In this document: positions 37,064-46,349 of the stretch, piece by piece
Numbering within the stretch: position 1 is the first letter of the stretch
How the letters are laid out: each line of letters starts with the position of its first letter
NCBI GenBank assembly: GCA_021648285.1
Contig: JAKITC010000002.1
Location: forward strand, 46,251 to 110,250
DNA length: 64,000 nucleotides
Direction of reading: 5' to 3'
Source of the DNA: Sulfurimonas sp.
Lineage (GTDB): Bacteria > Campylobacterota > Campylobacteria > Campylobacterales > Sulfurimonadaceae
Notes under the pieces: model-generated
What the model was told of the DNA's origin: nothing
Database searches by the model: none
What the model saw: only the letters and a program-made list of their open reading frames with translations
Made by a program: the position numbers and the translations under genes

Positions 37064-38836
37064 ATGATAACTGAATACGATAATTTCACATATATTGATG
37101 ATAAAAAAGAAATAGAAAAGTTAGATAGTTCCTTTAGTAATAAATCAACTATTGAAACTTCATTTAAAAATTTATTTAATGACAGTAACGAATTCATAGC
37201 TATTTTATCAGGAGAATGGGGAGTAGGAAAAACATATTTTTGGGATGAATTTGCTGAAAAAACTTTTGGTAATGATGATTATGTGTATATATCTTTATTT
37301 GGAAAAAATTCATTAAAAGAAATAAAACATGAGATACTTCTTAAAACTTCCGATAGAGTTAAACTTGCGGATAAAATAAAAAAATATTCTAGTCTAGGAA
37401 AAATAGTTGGGATTGATTTAGATATGATTGGCACCATTATTGACAAAGAAGATTTTAAAGATTTAGTTATTTGTTTTGATGATATAGAACGAATATCCAA
37501 TAGCATTGGGCTTAAAGATTTTATGGGTTATTTATCAGAACTAAAAGAAAAAAATAAATGTAAAGTCGTAGTAATATTAAATGAAAATGAATTAGATAAT
37601 CTATCTAAAATAGATGACAAACCTCATAGTGAAATTTTTGCACTTTATAAAGAAAAAATTGTAAATTATGAATTTCATTATAAGCCAAGTGTAAAAGATT
37701 GTTTTGACATAGCTAAAAAGTTAGAAAAAGTTATATATTTTGATGAGGATAAATTATATAATTTTTTTACAAAAAAAGAGATTAGAAATATAAGAATTAT
37801 GACTCAATGTATTTATCACTTAAATAAATTTCCCTTTATTAAAGATTATAATTTAGACACCAAAATCATAGATAAATTTTTACTAAGTGCCTTGACTGTT
37901 TTTACTTTTAAAACTATTCATAATTTATCAGAAAATAAGTTTATAGAATTTAAAGAATATAATAAAAATAGAAGTCGCTATGATATGATGAAGTATGCTC
38001 AAAAAGAAAATTTCACAGAAGTATTTGAAGAAAATAGTGAATTTAAAATATGTTTGGGAAATTATACTAGTGGTAATTATTGGGATGAATTAGAAGAAGT
38101 TATTTATAAATATCTTTACAGTTTAGATATTAATAAGCCCTTGATAAAAGTATTTTTAGAAAAAGAAAATAACAATGTTGAATATCAATGCATTGGGGAA
38201 AAATTAGAAAAATTAGAGGATGAATATTTATTTAATCTACAAATGACAAAAAAAGAGCATGACACTCAATTGATAGATATTTTGGATAAATATAAAAAAA
38301 ATTTATCAAAAGCATTATCACTTGAAGAATTAAAAATATATTTGGATTTATTAGATGATACAACAGAGAAGGATAAACAAAATTTAAAACAAGAAATATT
38401 AGAAAATTTTACTACAAATATAATGAATACACAGGATAATGAACTTATAGATAAAAGAAACGGTGTTGCAAAAATTCAAACTATGTATCCTGAACTTGAA
38501 CAATATATTAAAAAATATAGAGAAAACTATATACTGGAAGAAGATATTTCTACATTTTTCAGTAAATTAATTTATAAAAAAAAAGGATTTTTAAGTAAGA
38601 AACATGAAATCTTAATTTTGAATAATAAAGATATTATCAAAAATGATATTACTCAAAATAGTTCATTATTTAAAAAAGTAATAGAAATAATTGAGAACAA
38701 TAGCAGAGGTAGTAATGTTGAATATTTGATAGAAATTATTATTGAGTTAGAAAATGAAAATCCAGAATACAAATATAAAATTCAAAAAATAAAAGACAAT
38801 TTATCATTATTTAAACATAAAATGAGAAATGAGTAA
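37064..38836 (+). CDS. KAP-type P-loop NTPase
   Basis: 590 residues. Walker A GEWGVGKTYF (50-59) and Walker B DLVICFDDIERIS (about 130-142), followed by KVVVILNENEL, match KAP NTPases, which are often membrane-linked and frequent in phage-defence loci. The C-terminal 350 residues are helical, very rich in Lys, Glu, Asn and Ile, without recognisable domains. I see no obvious transmembrane pair in the usual place. Lies 15 bases after the helicase frame and is very AT-rich, as expected for acquired DNA. Exact role unknown. Confidence 0.8.
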   Translation: MITEYDNFTYIDDKKEIEKLDSSFSNKSTIETSFKNLFNDSNEFIAILSGEWGVGKTYFWDEFAEKTFGNDDYVYISLFGKNSLKEIKHEILLKTSDRVKLADKIKKYSSLGKIVGIDLDMIGTIIDKEDFKDLVICFDDIERISNSIGLKDFMGYLSELKEKNKCKVVVILNENELDNLSKIDDKPHSEIFALYKEKIVNYEFHYKPSVKDCFDIAKKLEKVIYFDEDKLYNFFTKKEIRNIRIMTQCIYHLNKFPFIKDYNLDTKIIDKFLLSALTVFTFKTIHNLSENKFIEFKEYNKNRSRYDMMKYAQKENFTEVFEENSEFKICLGNYTSGNYWDELEEVIYKYLYSLDINKPLIKVFLEKENNNVEYQCIGEKLEKLEDEYLFNLQMTKKEHDTQLIDILDKYKKNLSKALSLEELKIYLDLLDDTTEKDKQNLKQEILENFTTNIMNTQDNELIDKRNGVAKIQTMYPELEQYIKKYRENYILEEDISTFFSKLIYKKKGFLSKKHEILILNNKDIIKNDITQNSSLFKKVIEIIENNSRGSNVEYLIEIIIELENENPEYKYKIQKIKDNLSLFKHKMRNE

Positions 38837-38839
38837 TCA

Positions 38840-38965
38840 ATGAACATACAAAAAACAGAAAAGCAAACTAATTTTAACAAAATCTTATCAACCATACAAA
38901 ACTCAAAACAAAAAGCTTTACAGCAAGTAGATAGTACATTTATAAAGGAAAAGATAAATGAATGA
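38840..38965 (+). pseudogene. Second YhcG N-terminal remnant
   Basis: 41 codons starting MNIQKTEKQTNFNKILSTIQ, followed by NSKQKALQQVDSTFIKEKINE. It is the same start as the fragment at 33198, then ends inside the first helix. Its stop overlaps the RhuM-like start. Nucleotide identity to 33198 is exact over the first 22 bases and high for about 100. Confidence 0.75.
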
Positions 38966-39984
38966 TTCAAACATATTAATATACGCAAATAAAGATGGCG
39001 ATATACAAGTTGATGTGAAACTTGAAGATAAAAATATATGGTTAAGTCAAGCTCAACTTTGTGAGGTGTTTCAAAAATCAAAATCTACAATCAGTGAACA
39101 TATATCTAATATTTTTAAAGAGGAAGAACTTGATGCTTTGGCAACTGTTCGGAAATTCCGAACAGTTCAAATGGAAGGACAAAGAGAAGTTACAAGAGAT
39201 ATAGATTTTTATAATCTTGACCTATTTATAGCCGTAGGTTTTAGAGTAAAATCACCACAAGGTACACAGTTTCGTATATGGGCGACTAAAAAACTAAATG
39301 GGTACATAACAAAAGGCTTTGTACTAAATGATGATAGATTTAAAAGTGGTAACTCAATGGTTTATTTTGAAGAGTTGCAAAACAGACTTAGAGAAATCAG
39401 AATATCAGAGAGATTCTTTTATCAAAAAATTAAAGATATTTATACTACAAGCATGGACTATAGTCCAAAAGATGAGCAAACAGTTAAATTTTTTAAAATT
39501 ATTCAAAACTGCAAAAAACAAACTACTTTGGGCTATTTCATCGCAAACTGCTTCTGAATTGGTACATAGTAGAGTAGATAGTAAACTACCTCTTTTAGGT
39601 ATGCAGTCATTTAATAAGAAAAATACAAAATCTATTACAAAAAAAGATGTTAATATTGCAAAAAATTATCTAAGTGAAGATGAAATAAAGCTTCTGGGCT
39701 TGTTGACAGAACAGTATCTTGCATTTGCAGAAACAATGGCACAACAACAGACCCCAATGTATATGAAAGATTGGATACAGCGACTTGATAGTATTATAAG
39801 CCTAAACGGAAGAGAGTTACTAGATAATGCAGGTAAAATAAGTCGTGAAATGGCAGATGATAAATCATATATAGAGTATGGTAAATATAAAAAAGAACAG
39901 TTAAACAGACAAAATATAGAGAATTTTAATGAGTTAGAAGAAGATATAAATAAGTTAACACTGGAAAATAAATGCAATACTTAA
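38958..39984 (+). pseudogene. RhuM-like protein, frameshifted near 39500
   Basis: Virulence-associated RhuM family, of unclear biochemical role, often beside restriction systems. Frame one begins NILIYANKDGDIQVDVKLEDKNIWLSQAQLCEVFQKSKSTISEHI, continues through DFYNLDLFIAVGFRVKSPQGTQFRIWA, and is lost at FFKIIQN. The next frame gives KNKLLWAISSQTASELVHSRVDSKLPLLGMQSF to the end at 39984. One extra base, probably in the A-run at 39505-39508 or 39513-39518, explains the break. Intact length would be about 340 residues. The end overlaps the lsrK start. Confidence 0.85.
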
Positions 39985-41534
39985 TGGCGATTGATGCCGG
40001 AACTGGAAGTATAAGGGCTGTAATATTTGATACTCTTGGTAATCAGATAAGTGCATCACAAAAAGAGTGGACACATCTAGAAGAGCCAAATGTGCCGAAT
40101 TCTATGAGTTTTGATTATGATAAAAACTGGGCTTTGACATGTCAATGCATTAAAGAGTCATTAGGTAGTGCAAACTTAAGTGGTGAAGATATTGTAGCGC
40201 TTAGTGCAACAAGTATGCGTGAGGGCATTGTCCTCTATGACAGAGACGGCAAAGAACTTTGGGCGGTTGCAAATGTTGATGCAAGAGCTGATAAAGAAGT
40301 TAAGTATCTAAAAGAGAATTTTCTAGGCATTGAAGAGGAATTCTATTCTGAATCTGGTCAAACTTTTGCTCTTGGTGCAATTCCACGAATTATGTGGCTT
40401 AAAAATAATAGACCTGAGATTTACGAAAAAGTTGCAAATATCTCTATGATTGGTGATTGGATATTGGCTAAGCTCAGTGGAGTTATTGCTACTGATCCTA
40501 GTAATGGCGGGACAACGGGAATATTTTCACTTAAAAATCGTGATTGGGTGCCTGAAATGGCTGGGAGAGTCGGTATTAAGAGCGATATATTTCCTAAAAC
40601 TTTAGAAGTCGGAACTCTTATGGGAAGTGTTACTGCTAAAGCTTTCAAAGAGACAGGCTTGTCAACTAATACAAAAGTAGTTATGGGTGGAGGTGATGTT
40701 CAACTTGGTTCTGCCGGATTGGGCGTAGTTGAGCTTGGACAAGTAGCAATCCTTGGTGGTTCTTTTTGGCAACAGGTTGTGAATATTAAAAGCGATACAA
40801 AAGTTCCAGATGATATGAGTATAAGAGTAAATCCACATGTCATTGCCAATCAGTCTCAAGCAGAAGGGATCACCTTTTTTAGCGGCTTGGTTATGAGATG
40901 GTTTAGAGATGCATTTTGCGATATGGAAAAACTTGAAGCTGCCAAGTTGGGAATTGATACTTATGCAGTATTAGAGAAAAAAGCTAAAGAAGTTCCCGTT
41001 GGTTCAAACGGTATTTTACCTATCTTTTCAGACAGTATGAAGTATGGAAAATGGTATCACGCAGCTCCTAGTTTTTTAAATCTCAGTATAGATCCAGAGG
41101 TTTGTAATCGTGCTTCAATGTTTCGTAGTTTGCAAGAAAATGCTGCTATAGTCTCAAGCATAAATCTGGATAAAATAAAAGAATTCACAGGTGTAAAAAT
41201 AGATGAAATAGTTTTTGCAGGCGGTGCCAGCAAAGGAGAACTTTGGTCTCAGATAGTTGCTGATGTGACAGGTTGTAGAGTGAAGATCCCAAAAGTTACA
41301 GAAGCTACTGCATTAGGAGCTGCAATGGCTGCCGGAGTTGGTGCAGAAATCTATGATGATATTGCAACTGCTGCAAAAAAGCTAGTAGTTTGGGATAAGA
41401 TATATGAACCGAATATGGAAAATAAAAAAATCTATGACGAGATAAAAATAAAATTCAAATGTGCTTATGAAGCACAACTAAAGTTAGTTGATGATAATAT
41501 CACGACTTCAATGTGGAAAGCACCTGGTCTTTAG
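39972..41534 (+). CDS. lsrK: Autoinducer-2 kinase
   Basis: FGGY-family sugar kinase of 520 residues that phosphorylates the quorum signal AI-2 in the cytoplasm. It tracks E. coli LsrK along its whole length: YLMAIDAGTGSIRAVIFDTLGNQI, SATSMREGIVLYDRDG, NVDARADKEV, VVMGGGDVQLGSAGLGVVE, GSFWQQVVN, MRWFRDAFCDMEKL, GIDTYAVLEKKA, KWYHAAPSFLNLSIDP, and the shared C-terminus TTSMWKAPGL. No lsr transporter or luxS gene is in the window. metK follows after 75 bases. Start ATG 39972 lies inside the end of the RhuM remnant, with GGAAAAT upstream. Confidence 0.92.
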   Translation: MQYLMAIDAGTGSIRAVIFDTLGNQISASQKEWTHLEEPNVPNSMSFDYDKNWALTCQCIKESLGSANLSGEDIVALSATSMREGIVLYDRDGKELWAVANVDARADKEVKYLKENFLGIEEEFYSESGQTFALGAIPRIMWLKNNRPEIYEKVANISMIGDWILAKLSGVIATDPSNGGTTGIFSLKNRDWVPEMAGRVGIKSDIFPKTLEVGTLMGSVTAKAFKETGLSTNTKVVMGGGDVQLGSAGLGVVELGQVAILGGSFWQQVVNIKSDTKVPDDMSIRVNPHVIANQSQAEGITFFSGLVMRWFRDAFCDMEKLEAAKLGIDTYAVLEKKAKEVPVGSNGILPIFSDSMKYGKWYHAAPSFLNLSIDPEVCNRASMFRSLQENAAIVSSINLDKIKEFTGVKIDEIVFAGGASKGELWSQIVADVTGCRVKIPKVTEATALGAAMAAGVGAEIYDDIATAAKKLVVWDKIYEPNMENKKIYDEIKIKFKCAYEAQLKLVDDNITTSMWKAPGL

Positions 41535-41609
41535 CCAAAATTAATAGTGTTTTTCAAACTAGTTTTTTAGGAGACATCCTTTTAAACTGATAATAATTCA
41601 AGGGAATTT

Positions 41610-42809
41610 ATGTATTTATTTACAAGTGAAGTAGTTAGTCCGGGGCATCCCGATAAAGTAGCAGATATTATTGCAGACAGTATCGTTGACAAGTTGATTA
41701 TTGGTGATTCAAAGTCAAGAGTTGCCTCAGAGGTTTTTGTTGCCGGTAAACACATTATAATCGGTGGTGAAGTTACTTCAAATACTAATGTAAAGACACA
41801 AGAGTACAAACAAATAGCAATAGATGCACTTATTAAAATTGGTTATAATGGAAATAAAAACTTCACACATGAAGAGTGTCTTTACCCAGAAGATGTAGAC
41901 GTTCAAGTTTTATTAAATCGTCAAAGTCCGGATATCAATCAAGGTGTTGATCAAGAAGATGGTGAGACTGGTGCCGGTGATCAGGGAATCATGTTTGGTT
42001 ACGCTGATGCAGAGACAAACAACTACATGCCAAGTGCTATCACTTATGCAAGAATGTTGATGGAAAAAGTGTATCACTATGCTTTAGCTCATCCGTACAA
42101 ACTTGGTGTTGATATTAAGACGCAGGTTACAATGGATTATGGTGAAAAAGCAAACTTTGAAAATTGCGAACCACAAAAGATTCACACAATAGTTGTATCT
42201 GCACCATGTGTATCTACAATGAGTATAGAAACTGTTCGTGAACTTTTATTGGAACTTATTATTGATACTGGATTACCTACAAACCTTTTTAACCCAAAAG
42301 ATTGTATTATCCATCTTAATCCAACTGGTAAATATGTTTCTCACTCTCCACTTCATGACAGTGGTTTGACTGGCAGAAAACTGATTGTTGATAGTTTTGG
42401 TGGGTATGCACCTATCGGCGGCGGTGCTCAAAGTTCAAAGGATTATACAAAAGTTGACAGAAGCGGACTTTACGCAGCTAGATATATTGCTAAACATATT
42501 GTAGCTGCAGGACTTGCTAAAAAAGCTATAGTTCAACTATCATATGCGATAGGTGTGGCAAAACCGACTTCAGTTTCTGTAGATACATGTGGAACAGTTA
42601 TAGATGGTTTAGATGATGATAAATTATCTATTTTTGTTCAGGATAACTTCTCTTTAACTCCGAATTGGATTACAAAAAAGTTTGCTCTAGATTCTCCAAG
42701 CGAAGAGACATTCCTTTACGCAGATGTTGCTGCTCGCGGGCAAGTTGGACAGAGTGATTATCCATGGGAACAACTAGATGAACTTGAAAAATTTGAGGCA
42801 TTAAAATAA
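41610..42809 (+). CDS. metK: S-adenosylmethionine synthetase
   Basis: Forms SAM from methionine and ATP. 399 residues: the start FTSEVVSPGHPDKVADIIADSIVD, then ETGAGDQGIMFGYA, the P-loop-like GGYAPIGGGAQSSKDYTKVDRSG, and ARYIAKHIVAAGLAKKAIVQLSYAIGVAKP. AAGGGAATTT precedes the ATG. The gene links naturally to its neighbours: SAM is used by MqnE (radical SAM) and, through SRH and LuxS, is the source of AI-2 for LsrK. Confidence 0.96.
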   Translation: MYLFTSEVVSPGHPDKVADIIADSIVDKLIIGDSKSRVASEVFVAGKHIIIGGEVTSNTNVKTQEYKQIAIDALIKIGYNGNKNFTHEECLYPEDVDVQVLLNRQSPDINQGVDQEDGETGAGDQGIMFGYADAETNNYMPSAITYARMLMEKVYHYALAHPYKLGVDIKTQVTMDYGEKANFENCEPQKIHTIVVSAPCVSTMSIETVRELLLELIIDTGLPTNLFNPKDCIIHLNPTGKYVSHSPLHDSGLTGRKLIVDSFGGYAPIGGGAQSSKDYTKVDRSGLYAARYIAKHIVAAGLAKKAIVQLSYAIGVAKPTSVSVDTCGTVIDGLDDDKLSIFVQDNFSLTPNWITKKFALDSPSEETFLYADVAARGQVGQSDYPWEQLDELEKFEALK

Positions 42810-42812
42810 CAA

Positions 42813-43847
42813 ATGAGTAGAATAACTTTTGATGAAGCTCTAGCCCTTTATGATATGGACTTGTTTGAGCTTGGAGATATGGCTGATAAAATTCGCCAAG
42901 AAAAATATGGCAAAAAAACATACTTCAACATCAACCGTCATATAAATCCTACAAATATCTGTGCGGATATTTGTAAGTTTTGTGCATACTCTGCAAATAG
43001 AAAAAATCCAAATCCATATACAATGTCTCATGAACAGATAATGGAGATTGTAAAAGATGTTGAAGCTCGCAGTGTTAAAGAAGTACATATTGTTTCAGCT
43101 CATAATCCTGATACAGGACTAGAGTGGTATTTAGAGATTTTTAAAAAAATCAAAACTGCTTATCCACATCTACATGTAAAAGCTTTGACAGCTGCTGAGG
43201 TTGATTTTCTTGCTCGTCACTATGGTAAAACCTATGATGAGATACTTGACTTGATGGTTGAAAACGGGGTAGATTCTATGCCTGGCGGCGGTGCTGAAAT
43301 CTTTGATGAGAAGGTTCGTGATTATATTTGTAAGGGTAAAGTTACGTCTGATCAGTGGTTGGAAATTCATCAAAAGTGGCATGAGCGCGGTAAAAAGTCT
43401 AATGTAACTATGCTCTTTGGACATGTTGAAGAGCGTAAAGATAGAATCGACCATATGATGAGAATTCGTGAACTTCAAGATAAAACTGGCGGTTTTAACT
43501 GCTTTATTCCTCTTGTTTATCAGACTGAGAATAACTACCTGAATGTTAAAGAGCAGATAACTGCAAATGAGATTCTAAAGACAATGGCAATCAGTCGTGT
43601 AGTTTTAGATAACGTACCAAATTTAAAAGCTTACTGGGTTACTTCAACTGTAAATTTAGCTTTAGTCGCACAAGAATTTGGAGCAAATGATTTAGACGGA
43701 ACTATTGAAAAAGAGTCTATAAATTCAGCTGCCGGAGCTAAAAGTGCAAATGGAGTTAAGTTAGAAGAGTTTACGGCACTAATTAAAAACAGTGGTTTTA
43801 TTCCAGTTGAGAGAGATAGCGTTTATAACGAAATAAAGACTTGGTAA
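42813..43847 (+). CDS. mqnE: Aminofutalosine synthase (menaquinone pathway)
   Basis: Radical-SAM enzyme of the futalosine menaquinone route. 344 residues with the cluster motif NICADICKFCAYS (C50, C54, C57), VHIVSAHNPDTGLEWY, ALTAAEVDF, and VDSMPGGGAEIFDEKVR, which separates MqnE from MqnC. Three bases after metK, so co-transcribed with it. Followed by 130 bases of AT-rich sequence with operator-like repeats before the Fic gene. Confidence 0.92.
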   Translation: MSRITFDEALALYDMDLFELGDMADKIRQEKYGKKTYFNINRHINPTNICADICKFCAYSANRKNPNPYTMSHEQIMEIVKDVEARSVKEVHIVSAHNPDTGLEWYLEIFKKIKTAYPHLHVKALTAAEVDFLARHYGKTYDEILDLMVENGVDSMPGGGAEIFDEKVRDYICKGKVTSDQWLEIHQKWHERGKKSNVTMLFGHVEERKDRIDHMMRIRELQDKTGGFNCFIPLVYQTENNYLNVKEQITANEILKTMAISRVVLDNVPNLKAYWVTSTVNLALVAQEFGANDLDGTIEKESINSAAGAKSANGVKLEEFTALIKNSGFIPVERDSVYNEIKTW

Positions 43848-43929
43848 ATAAATTAGTTATAAACAACCAATATTCATCTTTTTTTATGCTATACTTAAAT
43901 TAAATAAATCACAAAAAAATCTTAAGTTA

Positions 43930-43976
43930 TTAAGAAAATCCCAAGTAACTTAAGAAAATCCCAGATGGATTCTTAA
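43930..43976 (+). promoter_or_regulatory. Operator-like repeats upstream of fic
   Basis: TTAAGAAAATCCCA occurs at 43930-43943 and again at 43950-43963, exactly 20 bases apart, so on the same helical face. A third, inverted and imperfect copy, GGATTCTTAA, is at 43967-43976, two bases before the ATG at 43978. A CTTAAGTTATTAAG palindrome overlaps the left copy. Confidence 0.55.
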
Positions 43977-43977
43977 A

Positions 43978-45513
43978 ATGGCTGCAGCTTTTCAAAATAA
44001 AATATTACCAAACTCTACTAAGTTAATTGGGTTGTCTTGGTTAATAGATTATTTTAACTTAGAGGTACTATTAAGAGATTTATGCTGCATTAGTGAAAAA
44101 AGATTATCTTCACAAAAAATCAAAAAAGACGAGTGGTTAATATTTGATGCACAACTCAAAGTTGAAGAAAATGCATATAGCAATTTAGAATTTGCTATAA
44201 AACATGAAAATATTGATTTATTGGTATTGAAGTTTATATTAAAAGCTTTTTCAAAAGATGATATTCTGAGAAATATTAAAATAAATGATAAACGAATACT
44301 TAGCAAAAAAATATGGTTTTTATATGAGTTCTTATTGTGTGATAAACTAGAACTTGAAGATCTTCCAGTTGGAAAATATGATGATCTTTTAGATAAAAAA
44401 AAATATATTGTAAAAAATAATCCTATAAAATCAAAAAGACATAAAATAAATAATAATCTTCTTGGTACCTCTAAAATTTGTCCTATTATAAAAAGAACAA
44501 CAAAGTTACAAAATTATATGGATAGAGATTTAAGTATTGATATCTTTAATGTTATTGGCAAAGTGTCAAAATCGTTAGTTAGAAGAGCTACAAATTTTTT
44601 ATTGCTTTCAGATTCAAGAGCATCATTTGAAATAGAAGGGGAAAGACCTACAAAAAACAGGATTGAAAATTGGGGCAAAATAATTAATGAAGCTGGTAAA
44701 ATACCTCTAAGTATTGGTGAAATACAAAGACTTCATGGAATACTTTTAGAGGATTCAAGATTTATGAAAATAGGGCTTAGGGATGATGAAGTATTTTTGG
44801 GCGATAGGGATAGAGATAACTATGCCATACCAGAGTTTATAGGTGCTAAAAGTAAAGACTTAAAAGAATTGATTGGGGATTGGATAGAACTAGATACATT
44901 GCTAAGCCATGATGAAATTGATCCAATTTTACACGCTGTAATTATTGCTTTTTCTTTTGTATATATTCACCCTTTAGAAGATGGAAATGGAAGGATTCAT
45001 AGATATCTAATTCACCATGTTTTGGCACATAGAAACTTTTATCAAAAAAGGATGATTTTCCCAATATCTAATGTTATTTTGGATGGGATTCAAATGTATA
45101 GAAATATATTAGAATCCCATACAGCACCATTGATGAATTTAATAAATTGGGAGGCTACAACTGATGGCAATGTAAAAATTTTGAATGATACAGATGATAT
45201 ATATAGATTTTTTGATTGTACGAAGAGCTGTGAATATATTTATGAATGTGTTGAAAAAACAATAAAAGAAACTCTTCCTGATGAACTGAACTATTTGAAC
45301 TCTTTTGATAAAGCATATCTGGAAATCAATGAGTTGATTGAAATGCCAGATAATAAGATTAAAACTTTAATAACATTTATATTACAAAATAATGGAAAAC
45401 TTTCTAAAAATAAGCAAGAAAAATATTATTCTAAATTAATAAAAACTGAACTTGAGAGTATAGAAAAAATAATAAAAGAACACTTTAATATAATGCAGAA
45501 TCAGGAAAAATGA
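43978..45513 (+). CDS. Fic-domain AMP-transferase-like protein
   Basis: 511 residues. The core motif HPLEDGNGRIHRYL (about 331-344) fits HPFx(D/E)GNGRxxR, so AMP or another nucleotide transfer to a target protein is expected. SFEIEG at about 217-222 fits the inhibitory-helix pattern [S/T]xxxE[G/N] placed N-terminal to the Fic core, meaning the enzyme should be self-inhibited. The first 190 residues are unassigned and the last 130 are helical. The stop overlaps the glycosyltransferase start (ATGA), so it shares an mRNA with glycan genes, although its function is more like a toxin or regulator. Confidence 0.88.
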   Translation: MAAAFQNKILPNSTKLIGLSWLIDYFNLEVLLRDLCCISEKRLSSQKIKKDEWLIFDAQLKVEENAYSNLEFAIKHENIDLLVLKFILKAFSKDDILRNIKINDKRILSKKIWFLYEFLLCDKLELEDLPVGKYDDLLDKKKYIVKNNPIKSKRHKINNNLLGTSKICPIIKRTTKLQNYMDRDLSIDIFNVIGKVSKSLVRRATNFLLLSDSRASFEIEGERPTKNRIENWGKIINEAGKIPLSIGEIQRLHGILLEDSRFMKIGLRDDEVFLGDRDRDNYAIPEFIGAKSKDLKELIGDWIELDTLLSHDEIDPILHAVIIAFSFVYIHPLEDGNGRIHRYLIHHVLAHRNFYQKRMIFPISNVILDGIQMYRNILESHTAPLMNLINWEATTDGNVKILNDTDDIYRFFDCTKSCEYIYECVEKTIKETLPDELNYLNSFDKAYLEINELIEMPDNKIKTLITFILQNNGKLSKNKQEKYYSKLIKTELESIEKIIKEHFNIMQNQEK

Positions 45514-46349
45514 ATATATCAGTTGTAATCCCAACTTATAACCGATATGAAGTTCTACAGAGAGCTTTAAAGTCCGTCTACTCTCAAATATATAGTCCAA
45601 AAGAGGTAATTATTATAGATGATGGCTCTATAGATGAAACTTCCCAAATACAAAAACTTTTCCCTCAAAAGGCCTTTAGGTCATCCTTTAGGGTTACATA
45701 CTACTATCAAGAGAATTCAGGTGTATCATCTGCTAGAAACTTAGGTATAAAAAAATCTAAATGTGAATGGATTGCATTTTTAGACTCTGATGATGAGTGG
45801 CATGGGGATAAACTAAAATTTCAAGTTGATTTTCATAAAAAATCTCCAGATATTAAAATGAGTTATACAAATGAGATATGGATTAGAGATGGCAACGAGG
45901 TTAAGTTGCCTAAAAAGTATCAAAAATATGGTGGAGATATATTTGCTGAGTGTTTATCTCACTGTATTATTGCTCCATCAGCAACTCTGATTCATAAAAG
46001 TTTATTAGAAAATATTGGACTTTTTGATGAAAGTTTGGAAGTTTGTGAAGATTATGACATGTGGCTAAGAGTAGCATTAGAAAATAAAATTGGTTTAATA
46101 GATAAAAAACTTACATTTAAGTATGGTGGAGATAAAGATCAGCTTAGTATGAAATATTGGGGAATGGACAGGTTTAGAGTTCAGGCTTTGGAAAAACTTC
46201 TAAAATTGGAATTGACTCAGGAGCAAAAAGATTTAGTTACAAAAAATTTATTAGACAAGTACACCTTGCTTTTAAAAGGTGCCGTAAAATATGATAGAAT
46301 GTTGGACATTGAAGCGTATAAAATAAAAATAAAGAGATATGAAAATTGA
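45510..46349 (+). CDS. Family 2 glycosyltransferase
   Basis: 279 residues with a GT-A fold: ISVVIPTYNRYEVLQRALKSVYSQ, VIIIDDGSIDETS, the metal-binding LDSDDEW, then CEDYDMWLRVALEN. It transfers a sugar to a lipid-linked or surface glycan; donor and acceptor are unknown. Residues about 52-62 (PQKAFRSSFRV) look like a short insertion encoded by a CCTTTAGG-containing repeat. Stop overlaps the pglB start (TTGA). Confidence 0.88.
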   Translation: MNISVVIPTYNRYEVLQRALKSVYSQIYSPKEVIIIDDGSIDETSQIQKLFPQKAFRSSFRVTYYYQENSGVSSARNLGIKKSKCEWIAFLDSDDEWHGDKLKFQVDFHKKSPDIKMSYTNEIWIRDGNEVKLPKKYQKYGGDIFAECLSHCIIAPSATLIHKSLLENIGLFDESLEVCEDYDMWLRVALENKIGLIDKKLTFKYGGDKDQLSMKYWGMDRFRVQALEKLLKLELTQEQKDLVTKNLLDKYTLLLKGAVKYDRMLDIEAYKIKIKRYEN

